This document shows, one piece after another, positions 1-8,758 of a DNA stretch of 64,000 bases; the first letter of the stretch is position 1, and every line of letters begins with the position of its first letter. The position numbers and the translations under genes were made by a program. The stretch covers positions 1 to 64,000 of the forward strand of contig JACKET010000013.1 of assembly GCA_020632875.1 (NCBI GenBank). Direction: 5' to 3'. Source of the stretch: Alphaproteobacteria bacterium (GTDB taxonomy: Bacteria > Myxococcota_A > UBA796 > GCA-2862545). The notes beneath the pieces were generated by a model. It worked only from the letters and a program-made list of their open reading frames with translations. It searched no databases and was not told the origin of the DNA.

Positions 1-1
1 A

Positions 2-568
2 TGCTACAAATTGGCACATACTGCATACTCGAAGGGATTCCTGGCGAACAAGACACTATGCGAGCGCGCCGCGATACCAATAGAAAATCCCGATCCCGAC
101 AACAACCAGTGGCGCCTCAAAGGTGACGACCCTGGAAATGCGCCGTGGGGTACGAATACTCCCAATGCCTTCATTTGGGACGCCGTCGGATACTCGTGCT
201 CCTGTGTCAAAGACTACATCGCTGCGCTCTCCGCGACAGGAGTCACTTCCTGTGGAATGCAGGTTCGCCAAGTTCTCGAGATGAATGACGGTCAACCTAC
301 CACTTCCGCAGGGTTGCCTCCCTCCAGCGCAGAGTGGGCGCCCGTCGACTTCCTCAACGGCCAAGGCGGAACCTCGAACCTGCGAATTCTGCAATACGAC
401 ATCGTCCAGCAGAGTCCTGGGGTCTATCGCCTGACTAGTCGCCGAGCAGAGCAGACCGCGAAGCAGGTGTCTTCGCCTGGTGTGTATCAGGGAGATCCCT
501 ACCTTGTCGTCGACCTTGCAGGGAATCTCGGACCGATTCAAAACTGCGATCACACTTGGGGGCCCTGA
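2..568 (+). CDS. Hypothetical protein, 5' end outside the window
   Basis: The frame is open from the first bases, so the true start probably lies upstream; the first possible start inside the window is a TTG at 11. About 188 codons are visible. I recognise no family. The visible part has scattered cysteines (SCSC near residue 65, CGM near 82) and many Asn, Gln and Trp residues, and ends in NCDHTWGP. No signal peptide can be judged. GC content and codon choice are clearly lower than in the rest of the window (A/T third positions are common), which hints at acquired DNA. The stop is one base before the next ATG, so the two genes are probably co-transcribed. Confidence 0.55.
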   Translation, partial: CYKLAHTAYSKGFLANKTLCERAAIPIENPDPDNNQWRLKGDDPGNAPWGTNTPNAFIWDAVGYSCSCVKDYIAALSATGVTSCGMQVRQVLEMNDGQPTTSAGLPPSSAEWAPVDFLNGQGGTSNLRILQYDIVQQSPGVYRLTSRRAEQTAKQVSSPGVYQGDPYLVVDLAGNLGPIQNCDHTWGP

Positions 569-569
569 G

Positions 570-1385
570 ATGACGATAGTAATCTGGTGCTGCTCGAACA
601 GCTGGGCATCGCCACCATCGGACGTGCCCTCTGAAGCCATCGATCTCGCAACGTTAGAGTCGCGCGGTGCTCGAGTGGAAGCGCTCGCGGGGAAGCGGGT
701 ACGCGTGCGGCGGGCCGACCCGATCTTCGAGGTCGTCCTCCGCGCCGAGCGTGCCGGGATCCCACTCGCGATCGAGACCATCGACCCATGTCCCATGAGC
801 TGCGTGGAAGGTCCCGACGGGCGGTCCCACATCCAGGACGACACGATCGAGATCGTGGTTCCGGGGTCCGCGGCCATCGCCCCGTCAGCGCTGCTCGCGG
901 CCGTGCCGGAGCGCAGCCCGTGGCGGTTTCGCGTGGAGACGCTCGATGGCCGCGACACGGTCGCCCTGGTCCCGACCCACGTCCGGACGGAGAGCGGCTG
1001 GCGCGAGGTGACGGCGGTACTCGACACCGTGGTCGACTTCGATCGGTCCGACGGTCCCGACTTCCAGCTGATGACGCGGCACGGTGCCCGCCCGGACGGG
1101 GTCGTCGACGCGCGGAGGTGGGCCGTTCAGCTGCTGCGCGACAAGGAGGTGCCCGTCGAGCCGGGCCCCAACGACGCCCTCGGAACGCGGCTCTCCGACC
1201 TCGAGGGTCTCCCGGCCCACCCGACGGCGCGTGAATTCCTGATCGCCGCGACCGCCGCAGCAGATGCCCGATGGCTGTTGGTGTGGTCGAACGACCACTA
1301 CATCCTCGAGCTCGTGGCCCGGGATCGCCGCGGTCCGGTGTCGGCCTCCGAGATGCTCGAGATCGATCCGGTCGTGCTGGACTGA
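570..1385 (+). CDS. Hypothetical protein, 271 aa
   Basis: The ATG at 570 is one base after the upstream stop, which argues for translational coupling; the same frame extends further upstream but only inside the previous gene. The product is acidic, soluble, without membrane segments, and I recognise no domain. The first 30 codons share the lower GC of the upstream gene and the rest has the high GC3 typical of the window, so a composition break falls inside or just before this gene. It ends one base before the convergent CHAD gene. Confidence 0.65.
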   Translation: MTIVIWCCSNSWASPPSDVPSEAIDLATLESRGARVEALAGKRVRVRRADPIFEVVLRAERAGIPLAIETIDPCPMSCVEGPDGRSHIQDDTIEIVVPGSAAIAPSALLAAVPERSPWRFRVETLDGRDTVALVPTHVRTESGWREVTAVLDTVVDFDRSDGPDFQLMTRHGARPDGVVDARRWAVQLLRDKEVPVEPGPNDALGTRLSDLEGLPAHPTAREFLIAATAAADARWLLVWSNDHYILELVARDRRGPVSASEMLEIDPVVLD

Positions 1386-1386
1386 C

Positions 1387-2316
1387 CTACAGGGCGCCCG
1401 CCTGCCACGTCTCGATGTAGGACGTGATGCGGGACGCCATGCCGATCGTGTCCTCGGCGAAGCAGCGCGCACCGTCGGCCAGCGCGAGGGTCTGCAGCTC
1501 GGCCCGCACGCCGCGCGCCACCTCGACCACCGCCGCCGCGTCGCGCTGCAGCTCGGGCAGCTCGGACACCACGGCCACGAGCGAGTCGCGCAGCACCGCC
1601 AGATCGTGGTCGTCGCCGAGGTACTCGGTGAGCGTGTGCAGCGCCTTCTCGCGCGCCTTGAGCGGCAGGGGCCACGCGTTGACCAGGAAGCCCACGTGGT
1701 AGCGGTGGTACTTCGCCCGCTTTCGCCACTGGTGGAGCAGCTCGGTGTCGTAGCCCTTCTGCACCTTGCGGAACAGCTTCAGCCCGCGGTCGTACGTGCG
1801 GGCGAGGCCCGATCGGAGGGTGCTCGCATCGATGCCGTCGACCTCGAGGATCTCGGCGTGCGTGCGGGCTTCGCGGGCGATGGTGAGCGCGGCGGCCATC
1901 TGCGGACCGCCGACGGTGGCGTGCGCCTGGTCGCGCCGCCGCACGAGCTCGACGCGGATGCGGTCGAGGGCCTCGTCGACCGCGCCCTCCGGGAAGCGCT
2001 CGCGGGCCATGTCGAGCGTCTCGATCCGCGCGCTCGCGTCGCGCAGGCCGCTGATCTTGCGCCCCGCATCGCGGCAGAGCCGGTTGGCATGGCGGTACTG
2101 CGGCATGCCGTCGCGCACGAGCCGCACGAGGGACCGCGCCTTCTTCAGCGACTTGCGCGCCTCGTGCACCGCCTCGACCTCGTCGGGGTGGCCCTCGCCG
2201 GAGAGGTGCGCCACGGCGTCGTCGAGCATCGCGACATACATGCGCTGGAAGCCCTGCCCGAGCGTCTCGCCCGTCACGAACACGAATCCGGGCCGGGAGC
2301 CCTCGGCGTCTGACAT
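1387..2316 (-). CDS. CHAD domain protein
   Basis: A 309-aa all-helical protein with the two halves of a CHAD (conserved histidine alpha-helical) domain. The first half has VHEARKSLKKAR near residues 49-60 and a following LRD segment; the second has LHQWRKRAKYHRYHV near 213-227 and the GDDHDLAVLRD motif near 251-261. These His/Arg/Lys-rich helices are known to bind inorganic polyphosphate. There is no CYTH domain, so this is the stand-alone form, presumably cytoplasmic. A GGAGGG precedes the ATG. The divergent TrkA-N gene starts 63 bp away. A link to the Na/Pi transporter 3 kb away is only a guess. Confidence 0.9.
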   Translation of the reverse strand: MSDAEGSRPGFVFVTGETLGQGFQRMYVAMLDDAVAHLSGEGHPDEVEAVHEARKSLKKARSLVRLVRDGMPQYRHANRLCRDAGRKISGLRDASARIETLDMARERFPEGAVDEALDRIRVELVRRRDQAHATVGGPQMAAALTIAREARTHAEILEVDGIDASTLRSGLARTYDRGLKLFRKVQKGYDTELLHQWRKRAKYHRYHVGFLVNAWPLPLKAREKALHTLTEYLGDDHDLAVLRDSLVAVVSELPELQRDAAAVVEVARGVRAELQTLALADGARCFAEDTIGMASRITSYIETWQAGAL

Positions 2317-2379
2317 CTCACCCTCCGCGCCGCCCTATACCGCGCACCGCCGCGTTAGGGCTCGCCGTCGGAGGCCCGG

Positions 2380-3540
2380 ATGAACACCGCCGTGGGCATC
2401 GCGATCCGCGCAGCGCCCGTGCTCGTCGTGCTCGTCGGCACGCTCGTCGCGTTCGGCGCCGGCGTCGACGTGACCGAGCGCCCGGGCGTTCCGGAGGGCG
2501 GCCTCGCGATCCAGGCCTACTACGCGATCGGGCTGTTCTTCCTCGGCGGGATGGACCTCGGCGTGCCGACCGGCGGGCCGGAGTGGGCGCGGAACCTGCT
2601 GTGGGTGCTGTACTTCCTCGGGCCCGCGATCACGACGACGGCCGTGGCCGAGGGCGCCATCCGTGTGGCGAACCCCCGCTGGCTGCGGCAGCTCGTCGAT
2701 CGCCACCACGTCGTGATCGTCGGGACCGGCCGCATCGCGCGGCTCTACGCCGACGTCGTGCGCGGCTGCGACCCCGGGCGCACCGTCGACTGCATCGACG
2801 CGGGGGCGTTCGTGCACGCGCGGCACGACCGCGGCCTGCAGCACGCGTCCACGGTCGTGCTCGCGGGCGACGACGACCTGCAGAACCTCGGCCTCGCGTG
2901 GGAGGTGCGGCGCGCGCACCCTGCGCTGCGGGTGGTCGCGCACGTCGGCCAGCTCGAGCTCCGCAACGGCACCGCCCCGCTCGCCGAAGCGGCAGGCATC
3001 GAGCTGTTCAACGCCCACGAGATCGCCGCAGCCGAGGTCTTCGACACGACGCTCGGGCCGCACTTCCGCGCGACGGAGCGGCGCGACCTGGTCGCCATCC
3101 TCGGGTTCGGGCGCTTCGGCCAGACGGTCCTGCGCCACCTGCAGGACGCCGCGCGCGGCGAGGTCGAGCGCGTCGTGGTGATCGACCGCGAAGCGACCCG
3201 CAGCGTGCGGCAGTACCGCGAGCAGACCGAGCTCGATCCGGGTGCGGCGTTGCTCGAGCTCGACGCCGACGTGCGCGATCCACGCACCTGGGAGCTGCTC
3301 GCCGACGCGCTGTCGACCTCCGAGGTCGTGCCGGTCATCGTGCTCGCCACCGACGACGACAGCACGAACCTGCAGGCGGCGATCGGCATCCGACGCCGGA
3401 TCCCGGCCGCTCGCCTGTTCGTCCGCTGCTACGCGCCCTCCGCCTTCCTCGAAGAGGTCGAGAAGAAGCACGGCGTCGAGGCCATCGCGGTGGAGCGCAT
3501 CCTCCGCGAGGCCCTGCGCGTGCACTACCGCCGGGCCTGA
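2380..3540 (+). CDS. Channel-like membrane protein with two TrkA-N/RCK domains
   Basis: The 386-aa product has hydrophobic helices at about 7-29 and 72-90, with a pore-helix-like stretch (YYAIGLFFLGGMDLG, 47-61) between them, then two Rossmann NAD-binding domains with GTGRIA (115-120) and GFGRFGQTV (about 242-250). This is the layout of a 2-TM ion channel with cytoplasmic RCK gates, but the TxGYGD potassium filter is absent and GGMDLGVP sits in its place. I take it as a member of an uncharacterised TrkA-N membrane family rather than a proven K+ channel. SD GGAGG is five bases before the ATG. Its stop abuts the stop of the convergent MopE gene. Confidence 0.8.
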   Translation: MNTAVGIAIRAAPVLVVLVGTLVAFGAGVDVTERPGVPEGGLAIQAYYAIGLFFLGGMDLGVPTGGPEWARNLLWVLYFLGPAITTTAVAEGAIRVANPRWLRQLVDRHHVVIVGTGRIARLYADVVRGCDPGRTVDCIDAGAFVHARHDRGLQHASTVVLAGDDDLQNLGLAWEVRRAHPALRVVAHVGQLELRNGTAPLAEAAGIELFNAHEIAAAEVFDTTLGPHFRATERRDLVAILGFGRFGQTVLRHLQDAARGEVERVVVIDREATRSVRQYREQTELDPGAALLELDADVRDPRTWELLADALSTSEVVPVIVLATDDDSTNLQAAIGIRRRIPAARLFVRCYAPSAFLEEVEKKHGVEAIAVERILREALRVHYRRA

Positions 3541-5577
3541 TCACGGCGCGCCGGGGCCGCCGTACGCGCCGAGGTCGGCCGTCGTGCCGTCGGGGTCGAG
3601 GATCGCCGCATCGCCCGCGTCGATCGCCGGCGACCCCGCGCCCAGGTGGTAGTCGCCGTTCGCTTCGTCCACGAACAGCGGGTCGACCTCGGTGAGGTTC
3701 GCCGTGCCGTTCACGATGGCGTTGGCGAGGAACCCGGAGGTTCCGACGAGCGAGTGGTCGAACACCGGGGACCCCGCGCCGTACAGCGTCGCGCTGCCCT
3801 CGTTGTCCCACGCGACGACGTGCGAGAAGGTCACCGTGTTGTTGTTCCCGTCGACGAGCGACGACCAGCTCGCGGTGCCCGTGTTCCCCACGATGGTCGT
3901 GTGCTCGACCTCCAGCGTGAACAGCCCGTACACCGTGAACACCGTGCCGAGGATGTCGCCGCTCGCGGCATCCGCGTCGTTCCGCGCGATCACGACGTTG
4001 CGGAGGACCGCCGGCGAGCCCATGTGGACCACGCCCTTCGCAGGGTAGGGCCACGTGTCGCCGTACGCGGTGTTGTCCTCGATGACCGTCCGCTCGATCA
4101 GCACGGTCCCGCCGGCCGTCGAGAAGCCGTGGCCGCGCGTCTGACCGCCCGTCAGCCCGTTGCCCGCGATGCGCGAGTCGGTCAGCACGAGGTCCACGTC
4201 CTGGGCGTACAGCCCGGCGCCCTCGATCCAGATCGCGCCCACCGTCGTGGAGTGGTTGCCCAGCAGCGACACGTTCGAGCCGGTCACCACGCCGGTCGAG
4301 AGGTGCAGCCCCGCGCCCACCGCGTTCGCGTCGGTCGCGAGGTCGATCGTGTTGCCCTCCACCACCACGTCGACCAGGTCGACATCGCCCACGAGCTTCG
4401 CGCCGGCCCCCGTGCACGGGCCCGTGTCGCACACGTTGTCCTCGATGCGCACGTCCGTGAGCACCGTCGTGGCGGCCGCATCCGCGACCCTGAGCCCCGC
4501 GCCCTCGCTCGCGAGCCCGTTCCGGAGCGTGAGCCCCTCGAGCTCGATGACCGTCGCGCCCGACTCGAAGCCCAGCACGCGCCCGAGGCCCCCGCCGTCG
4601 AGCACGACCTCGTCCGCGCCGGTCCCCTCGATGCGCAGCGACACCGACGCGGTGACGTTCTCGGTGTAGGTCCCCGCGGCGATGCACACGATGTCCCCCG
4701 CGCTCGCGGCGTCCACGGCGTCCTGGATCGTCGCGAACTCCGCGGGCACGGCGTGCTCGGGGGTTCCGCCTGCACAGTCGCTGTCCGCGCCGTCGCACAG
4801 CTCGGGAGCGCCGGGGAACACGCTGGCGGCGCCATCGTCGCAGTCACCCGGCACCTCCGTGCCCGGACCGTCGGGGTCGGCGCAGGCCTCGACCTCCGCG
4901 CCGTAGCCGTCGCCGTCGAGGTCGACCGAGAACGTCGACAGCACCCCCTCGTCCACGCTGCCGTCGCAGTCCTGGTCGACCCCGTCGCAGACCTCGGTCG
5001 CCGCGGGCGACACGTCCGCATCGGCGTCGTCGCAGTCCGTCGCGTCGAGAACCCGCCCCGCCACGTCCTCGCACGCGCTCACCGGCGTGTCGGACGCGTC
5101 GCCGTAGCCGTCTCCGTCGTCGTCCGTGAACCAGTCCTGGAACGTCAGCCCGTCGTCGGCCGTCCCGCTGCAGTCGTCGTCGACCCCGTTGCAGATCTCG
5201 GCGGCGTCCGGCCGCACGGAGGCATCGGCGTCGTCGCAGTCCGTCGCGTCGTCGACCCTGCCGGCCACGGGGGCGCAGCTCGACTCCGCCGCGCCCGATG
5301 CGTCGCCGAAGCCGTCCTGGTCGGCGTCGTCGTACCAGTCCAGGGTGACCACGTCGTCGTCGACGGCCCCGTCGCAGTCGTTGTCGACGCCGTCGCACAG
5401 CTCGGGCGCGTCCGGGTGGACCTCCGGATCGGCGTCGTCGCAGTCGACGTCCTCGGCATAGCCGTCTCCATCCGCGTCGATGGGGACGGGCGTGGGGACG
5501 GGGGTGGGTTCGGGGGTGTCGTCGCCCTTCTTGCATCCGACGACGGCCACGAGGGCGAGTGTGAGAACGAGACGCAT
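3541..5577 (-). CDS. Lipoprotein with MopE-type repeats and a right-handed beta-helix
   Basis: 678 aa. A signal peptide ends in a lipobox (LVAVVGC, Cys15), followed by a Thr/Pro linker and four Asp-rich repeats with the CDGVDNDCDG-type core (about residues 35-260), the putative metal-binding motif of MopE-like proteins. From about 265 to 640 there are repeated short beta-strand units with Asn ladders (ATTVLTDVRIEDN, NVSLLGNHS) as in pectate-lyase-like beta-helices. The C-terminus (AIDAGDAA..DLGAYGG) matches the end of Myxococcota beta-helix surface proteins. It is probably outer-membrane anchored and surface exposed, with ligand unknown. SD AGGAGG precedes the ATG. Confidence 0.88.
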   Translation of the reverse strand: MRLVLTLALVAVVGCKKGDDTPEPTPVPTPVPIDADGDGYAEDVDCDDADPEVHPDAPELCDGVDNDCDGAVDDDVVTLDWYDDADQDGFGDASGAAESSCAPVAGRVDDATDCDDADASVRPDAAEICNGVDDDCSGTADDGLTFQDWFTDDDGDGYGDASDTPVSACEDVAGRVLDATDCDDADADVSPAATEVCDGVDQDCDGSVDEGVLSTFSVDLDGDGYGAEVEACADPDGPGTEVPGDCDDGAASVFPGAPELCDGADSDCAGGTPEHAVPAEFATIQDAVDAASAGDIVCIAAGTYTENVTASVSLRIEGTGADEVVLDGGGLGRVLGFESGATVIELEGLTLRNGLASEGAGLRVADAAATTVLTDVRIEDNVCDTGPCTGAGAKLVGDVDLVDVVVEGNTIDLATDANAVGAGLHLSTGVVTGSNVSLLGNHSTTVGAIWIEGAGLYAQDVDLVLTDSRIAGNGLTGGQTRGHGFSTAGGTVLIERTVIEDNTAYGDTWPYPAKGVVHMGSPAVLRNVVIARNDADAASGDILGTVFTVYGLFTLEVEHTTIVGNTGTASWSSLVDGNNNTVTFSHVVAWDNEGSATLYGAGSPVFDHSLVGTSGFLANAIVNGTANLTEVDPLFVDEANGDYHLGAGSPAIDAGDAAILDPDGTTADLGAYGGPGAP

Positions 5578-5651
5578 GGCTCCTCCTTCCGAGCGCGTTC
5601 ACCTCGGGAGGAACCCGTGTCCGCGGGCCCCGGGACATCCGTTACGGTCTG

Positions 5652-7295
5652 TTACGGTTGCGGAGCGGTCGTGCGCGAGGGGCGCGGCGCGGGCGTCGGC
5701 ACGGCCACCCCGGACTCGAGGTAGGTCGTGAAGGCCGCGATCTTCGTGCGCAGGCGCTGGTGGATGGAGAGGAAGTCGGCGAGCTCGCCGCTCTCGTTGC
5801 GCTTCCGGACGAGGACGAGGAAGCGCCGGTAGGCCTCCTGGAGGAGGACCTGCGCTTCGTCGTCGGCCACGTCGAGCGCCTCGAGCGCCGCGGGGTCGAC
5901 CGTGCCGAGGTAGTCGCCGAGCTGCTCCATGCCCTTCGCGAACACCGGGTACACGAGCTGCACCTCGAGCAGGGAGTCGATCGACAGGCGCCCGTGCTCC
6001 CGGTCGAGGCGGGTGGAGATGGCCTGGAGATCGCCGATCGAATCCTGCATCTGGCGGAGGTGGTCGACCGTGACCACGAACCGCAGGACGGCTTCGGACA
6101 GCGGCTCCGAGATCTCACCGCCCGACACCCGCCGGGTGAGGTGCGCGGCCTCTTCGAGCGCGTAGTCGACGAGCGCGGAGGTGCGCCGGGAGCGGCTGTC
6201 GATGGCCCGATCGCGCGTCTCGATGGCGAGGACCGCGGCCACGTAGGCGTCGCGCTGCGCCAGCACCACGTGCTGCGCCCAGTGGAGGACCGCGCGGTGA
6301 CCGTCGCCCCCGACCTCGCCCGCCAGGAACACCTCGGGCGTGAGCCCGGGGATGGGCTCGACCTCGATGTTGTCGTCGGGCACGAGGCGCTCGACGAGCC
6401 GCGCGAAGGGCTCGAGCAGCGCGAGGAACAGCGCTGCCGCGGACAGGTTGAACACGAGGTGCGCCATGGCGAGCGCCGGAGCCCCGGACAGCCCCGCGGC
6501 CTCGAGCCCCCGGCCGAGCAGGGGCAGCAGCGGGAGGAACAGGACCACGCCGATGACGTTGTAGAGCGCGTGGCTCAGCGACGTGCGCCGGGCGCTCGTG
6601 TCGAGCTGAGCCGAGGCGAGCAGCGCGGTCGACGTGGTGCCGATGTTTGCGCCGAGGATGAGCGGGATGGCGGCCTCGAGCTGCAATGCTCCCTGCGACA
6701 TCAGCACGATCGCGACGCCCGTGGTGACCGAGCTCGACTGCACGAGGGCCGTGAAGACGGCCCCCACGAGGATGCCCATCCACACGCTGTCGAGGCTCGC
6801 CATGGCCGAGAGCAGCGCGGGGTGCTCCTTGAGCGGCTCGACCGCGCTGGACACGAGCTCGAGGCTGAAGAACACGATGCCGAAGTAGAAGATCGACTTC
6901 CCGAAGATCTTCCAGCGGAACGGCAGCAGGCCCGCCACGAAGCCGACGAGGATGAGCCAGGGCGCGAAGCTCGTGAGCTTCAGGGCGACGAGCTGTGCCG
7001 TGACCGTCGTGCCGACGTTCGCCCCGAAGAGCACGCCGAGGCTCTGCCGGAACGTGAGCACCCCCGCGTTCACGAGGCCCACGGCGATGACGCTCGTGGC
7101 CGTGCTCGACTGGATCACCGCGGTGACGGCGGCCCCGAGCCCGAAGCCCGCGAACCGGTTGTTCGTGCCGCGCGCGAGGAACTGGCGGAACCGCTGGCCC
7201 GAGATCGACTGGATCTCGGCCGAGAAGTGCTCGATCCCGAACAGGAACAGCACGACGGCCGCCGCGACGGCCACAGCGATGTCGATCTCGCCCAT
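5652..7295 (-). CDS. Na/Pi cotransporter family protein with PhoU-like tail
   Basis: 547 aa. The membrane half (1-320) has the inverted-repeat signatures of the NptA/PNaS family: QSSTATS and QSSSVTT, each followed by GANVGTT or GANIGTT. The C-terminal part (about 340-530) is a charged helical PhoU-like domain (ARTSALVDYALEEA region; RKRNESGELADF). It should take up phosphate with sodium across the inner membrane. A TATGCT hexamer lies about 26 nt before the ATG, and a weak GGGGCTCCGG is the only SD-like element. It is transcribed towards the MopE lipoprotein with a 74-bp gap. Confidence 0.92.
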   Translation of the reverse strand: MGEIDIAVAVAAAVVLFLFGIEHFSAEIQSISGQRFRQFLARGTNNRFAGFGLGAAVTAVIQSSTATSVIAVGLVNAGVLTFRQSLGVLFGANVGTTVTAQLVALKLTSFAPWLILVGFVAGLLPFRWKIFGKSIFYFGIVFFSLELVSSAVEPLKEHPALLSAMASLDSVWMGILVGAVFTALVQSSSVTTGVAIVLMSQGALQLEAAIPLILGANIGTTSTALLASAQLDTSARRTSLSHALYNVIGVVLFLPLLPLLGRGLEAAGLSGAPALAMAHLVFNLSAAALFLALLEPFARLVERLVPDDNIEVEPIPGLTPEVFLAGEVGGDGHRAVLHWAQHVVLAQRDAYVAAVLAIETRDRAIDSRSRRTSALVDYALEEAAHLTRRVSGGEISEPLSEAVLRFVVTVDHLRQMQDSIGDLQAISTRLDREHGRLSIDSLLEVQLVYPVFAKGMEQLGDYLGTVDPAALEALDVADDEAQVLLQEAYRRFLVLVRKRNESGELADFLSIHQRLRTKIAAFTTYLESGVAVPTPAPRPSRTTAPQP

Positions 7296-7383
7296 CCGGA
7301 GCCCCGCTGCGCGGCCCGGAGCATAGCCCGGCGGACGTCGGCACGATCACTGCAAAGAGCGGAGGTAATCCCAGGAGGTTCCC

Positions 7384-7653
7384 ATGGTCACCCAGAACGA
7401 AGTCAAGAACGCCCAGGCCACCACCACCCACCGCGCGGATCCGCCGTCCTGGTCGGGCGGAGAAGACGGTGTGGCCATCGGCTTCGCCCTGCTGGGCGGG
7501 CTGCTCTGGGCCGCCGCGAACATCGCGGCCTGCATGCTCGTGACCCTGTCGCCGGCCGCCGCGTGGACCGTCGGAATCGTCGCCTGGGCCGTGTACTTCC
7601 CCGGTCTCGCCATCGCTTTCTGGCGTGGAGCGGCCATCCGTCAGGAGGTCTGA
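7384..7653 (+). CDS. Small two-helix membrane protein
   Basis: An 89-aa protein. A polar N-terminus of about 28 residues is followed by hydrophobic segments at about 30-53 and 57-80 and a short basic tail. No family recognised. AGGAGG lies six bases before the ATG, so the start is secure. It is divergent from the phosphate transporter with 88 bp between the starts. Confidence 0.75.
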   Translation: MVTQNEVKNAQATTTHRADPPSWSGGEDGVAIGFALLGGLLWAAANIAACMLVTLSPAAAWTVGIVAWAVYFPGLAIAFWRGAAIRQEV

Positions 7654-7799
7654 CCGCGCGCTGTGCCACATCGCACAGTCGGTGTGTGTTCCAGCACAGC
7701 AACGCGGAGGCGGGCTCCCGAACCCGGGATTCAGGGCCGGGTGGGCCTTGCCGTAGCGCGGGGCGATGCGTCGGGGGAGACTGGGGTCTCACGACGGAA

Positions 7800-7805
7800 T
7801 ATCGA
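7800..7805 (+). promoter_or_regulatory. Putative -10 hexamer of the threonylcarbamoyl-AMP synthase gene
   Basis: TATCGA ends five bases before the ATG at 7811, with no Shine-Dalgarno between. It fits the leaderless pattern seen at other starts in this window, although the last base is not T. Confidence 0.3.
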
Positions 7806-7810
7806 CCCGC

Positions 7811-8758
7811 ATGCCCCCCACCCTGCTGCGCGCTGATGCCGATGCCATCGCCCGGGCCGCCGACGGCCTGCGGCGGGGCCAGCTCGTGGCGTTCCCGACC
7901 GAGACCGTCTACGGGCTCGGCGCCGACGCGGGGAATGCCGAAGCGGTCGCCCGGATCTACGCGGCGAAGGGGCGGCCCGCACACAACCCGCTGATCGTGC
8001 ACCTCGCATCGGTCGCGCAGATCGGCACGTACGCAGAGCTGCCCGAGGCGGCGGCCCGCCTCGCCGCGCGGTTCTGGCCGGGCCCGCTGACCCTCGTGCT
8101 CCCGCTGCGCTCCGACGCGCCGCTGGCCCCGGCCGTCACCGCCGGGCTGCCGACCGTGGCCATCCGCATCCCGTCCCACCCCGTCGCGCGCGCGCTGCTC
8201 GAGGCCTTCGGCGGGCCTGTCGCCGCGCCGTCGGCGAACCCCTCGGGCCGGCTCTCGCCCACGCGGGGCGCCCATGTCGCCGAAGCCCTCGGTCCCCACG
8301 TGGCCGTCGTGCTCGACGGGGGGCCGAGCGACACGGGCCTCGAGAGCACCATCCTCGACGCCACGCGCGAGCCGCCCGTCCTGCTGCGCCCCGGCACGCT
8401 CTACACCGCGCTCGTGGCCCTGCTGGGGCCGCTGCAGACGGGCGGGAGCGCCGAGCGCCCCACCGCACCGGGCCAGCTCCTCAAGCACTACGCTCCCCAC
8501 ACGCCGGTGCGGCTGAACGCGACGACGTGCGCCCCCGACGAAGCCTGGCTGGGCTTCGGGTCCGGCCCGGTGCCCGAGTGCGTGGCGTCGTTCGACCTGT
8601 CCCCCGCGGGCGACCTGGCCGAAGCCGCGCACCACCTGTTCGCCGCGCTCCACGAGCTCGATGCGGCCGGTGCGCGGTGCATCGCCGTGGCACCCATCCC
8701 CGAAGACGCCGAGGGCGTCGCGATCAACGACCGCCTGCGGCGCGCGGCGGAGCGCTGA
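7811..8758 (+). CDS. tsaC: L-threonylcarbamoyladenylate synthase (Sua5/TsaC family)
   Basis: 315 aa. It makes threonylcarbamoyl-AMP from threonine, bicarbonate and ATP, the first step of the tRNA t6A37 modification. The YrdC-like core is clear: FPTETVYGLGADA (about 23-35), KGRPAHNPLIVH (about 53-64) and SANPSGRLSPT (about 145-155). The extra roughly 100 residues with LLRPGT and LLKHYAPHTPV form the C-terminal Sua5 domain, so this is the long form. ATG 7811 is chosen because an upstream in-frame ATG adds only poorly conserved residues and because the hexamer at 7800 fits a leaderless start. The stop overlaps the next gene's start (TGATG). Confidence 0.95.
   Translation: MPPTLLRADADAIARAADGLRRGQLVAFPTETVYGLGADAGNAEAVARIYAAKGRPAHNPLIVHLASVAQIGTYAELPEAAARLAARFWPGPLTLVLPLRSDAPLAPAVTAGLPTVAIRIPSHPVARALLEAFGGPVAAPSANPSGRLSPTRGAHVAEALGPHVAVVLDGGPSDTGLESTILDATREPPVLLRPGTLYTALVALLGPLQTGGSAERPTAPGQLLKHYAPHTPVRLNATTCAPDEAWLGFGSGPVPECVASFDLSPAGDLAEAAHHLFAALHELDAAGARCIAVAPIPEDAEGVAINDRLRRAAER

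Noticed and set aside
7690..7740. tRNA-like sequence with TTCGGGA loop on the minus strand
   Set aside because: The acceptor stem has no partner about 70 nt away and the T-stem has two mismatches; it is better seen as GC-rich hairpin sequence.
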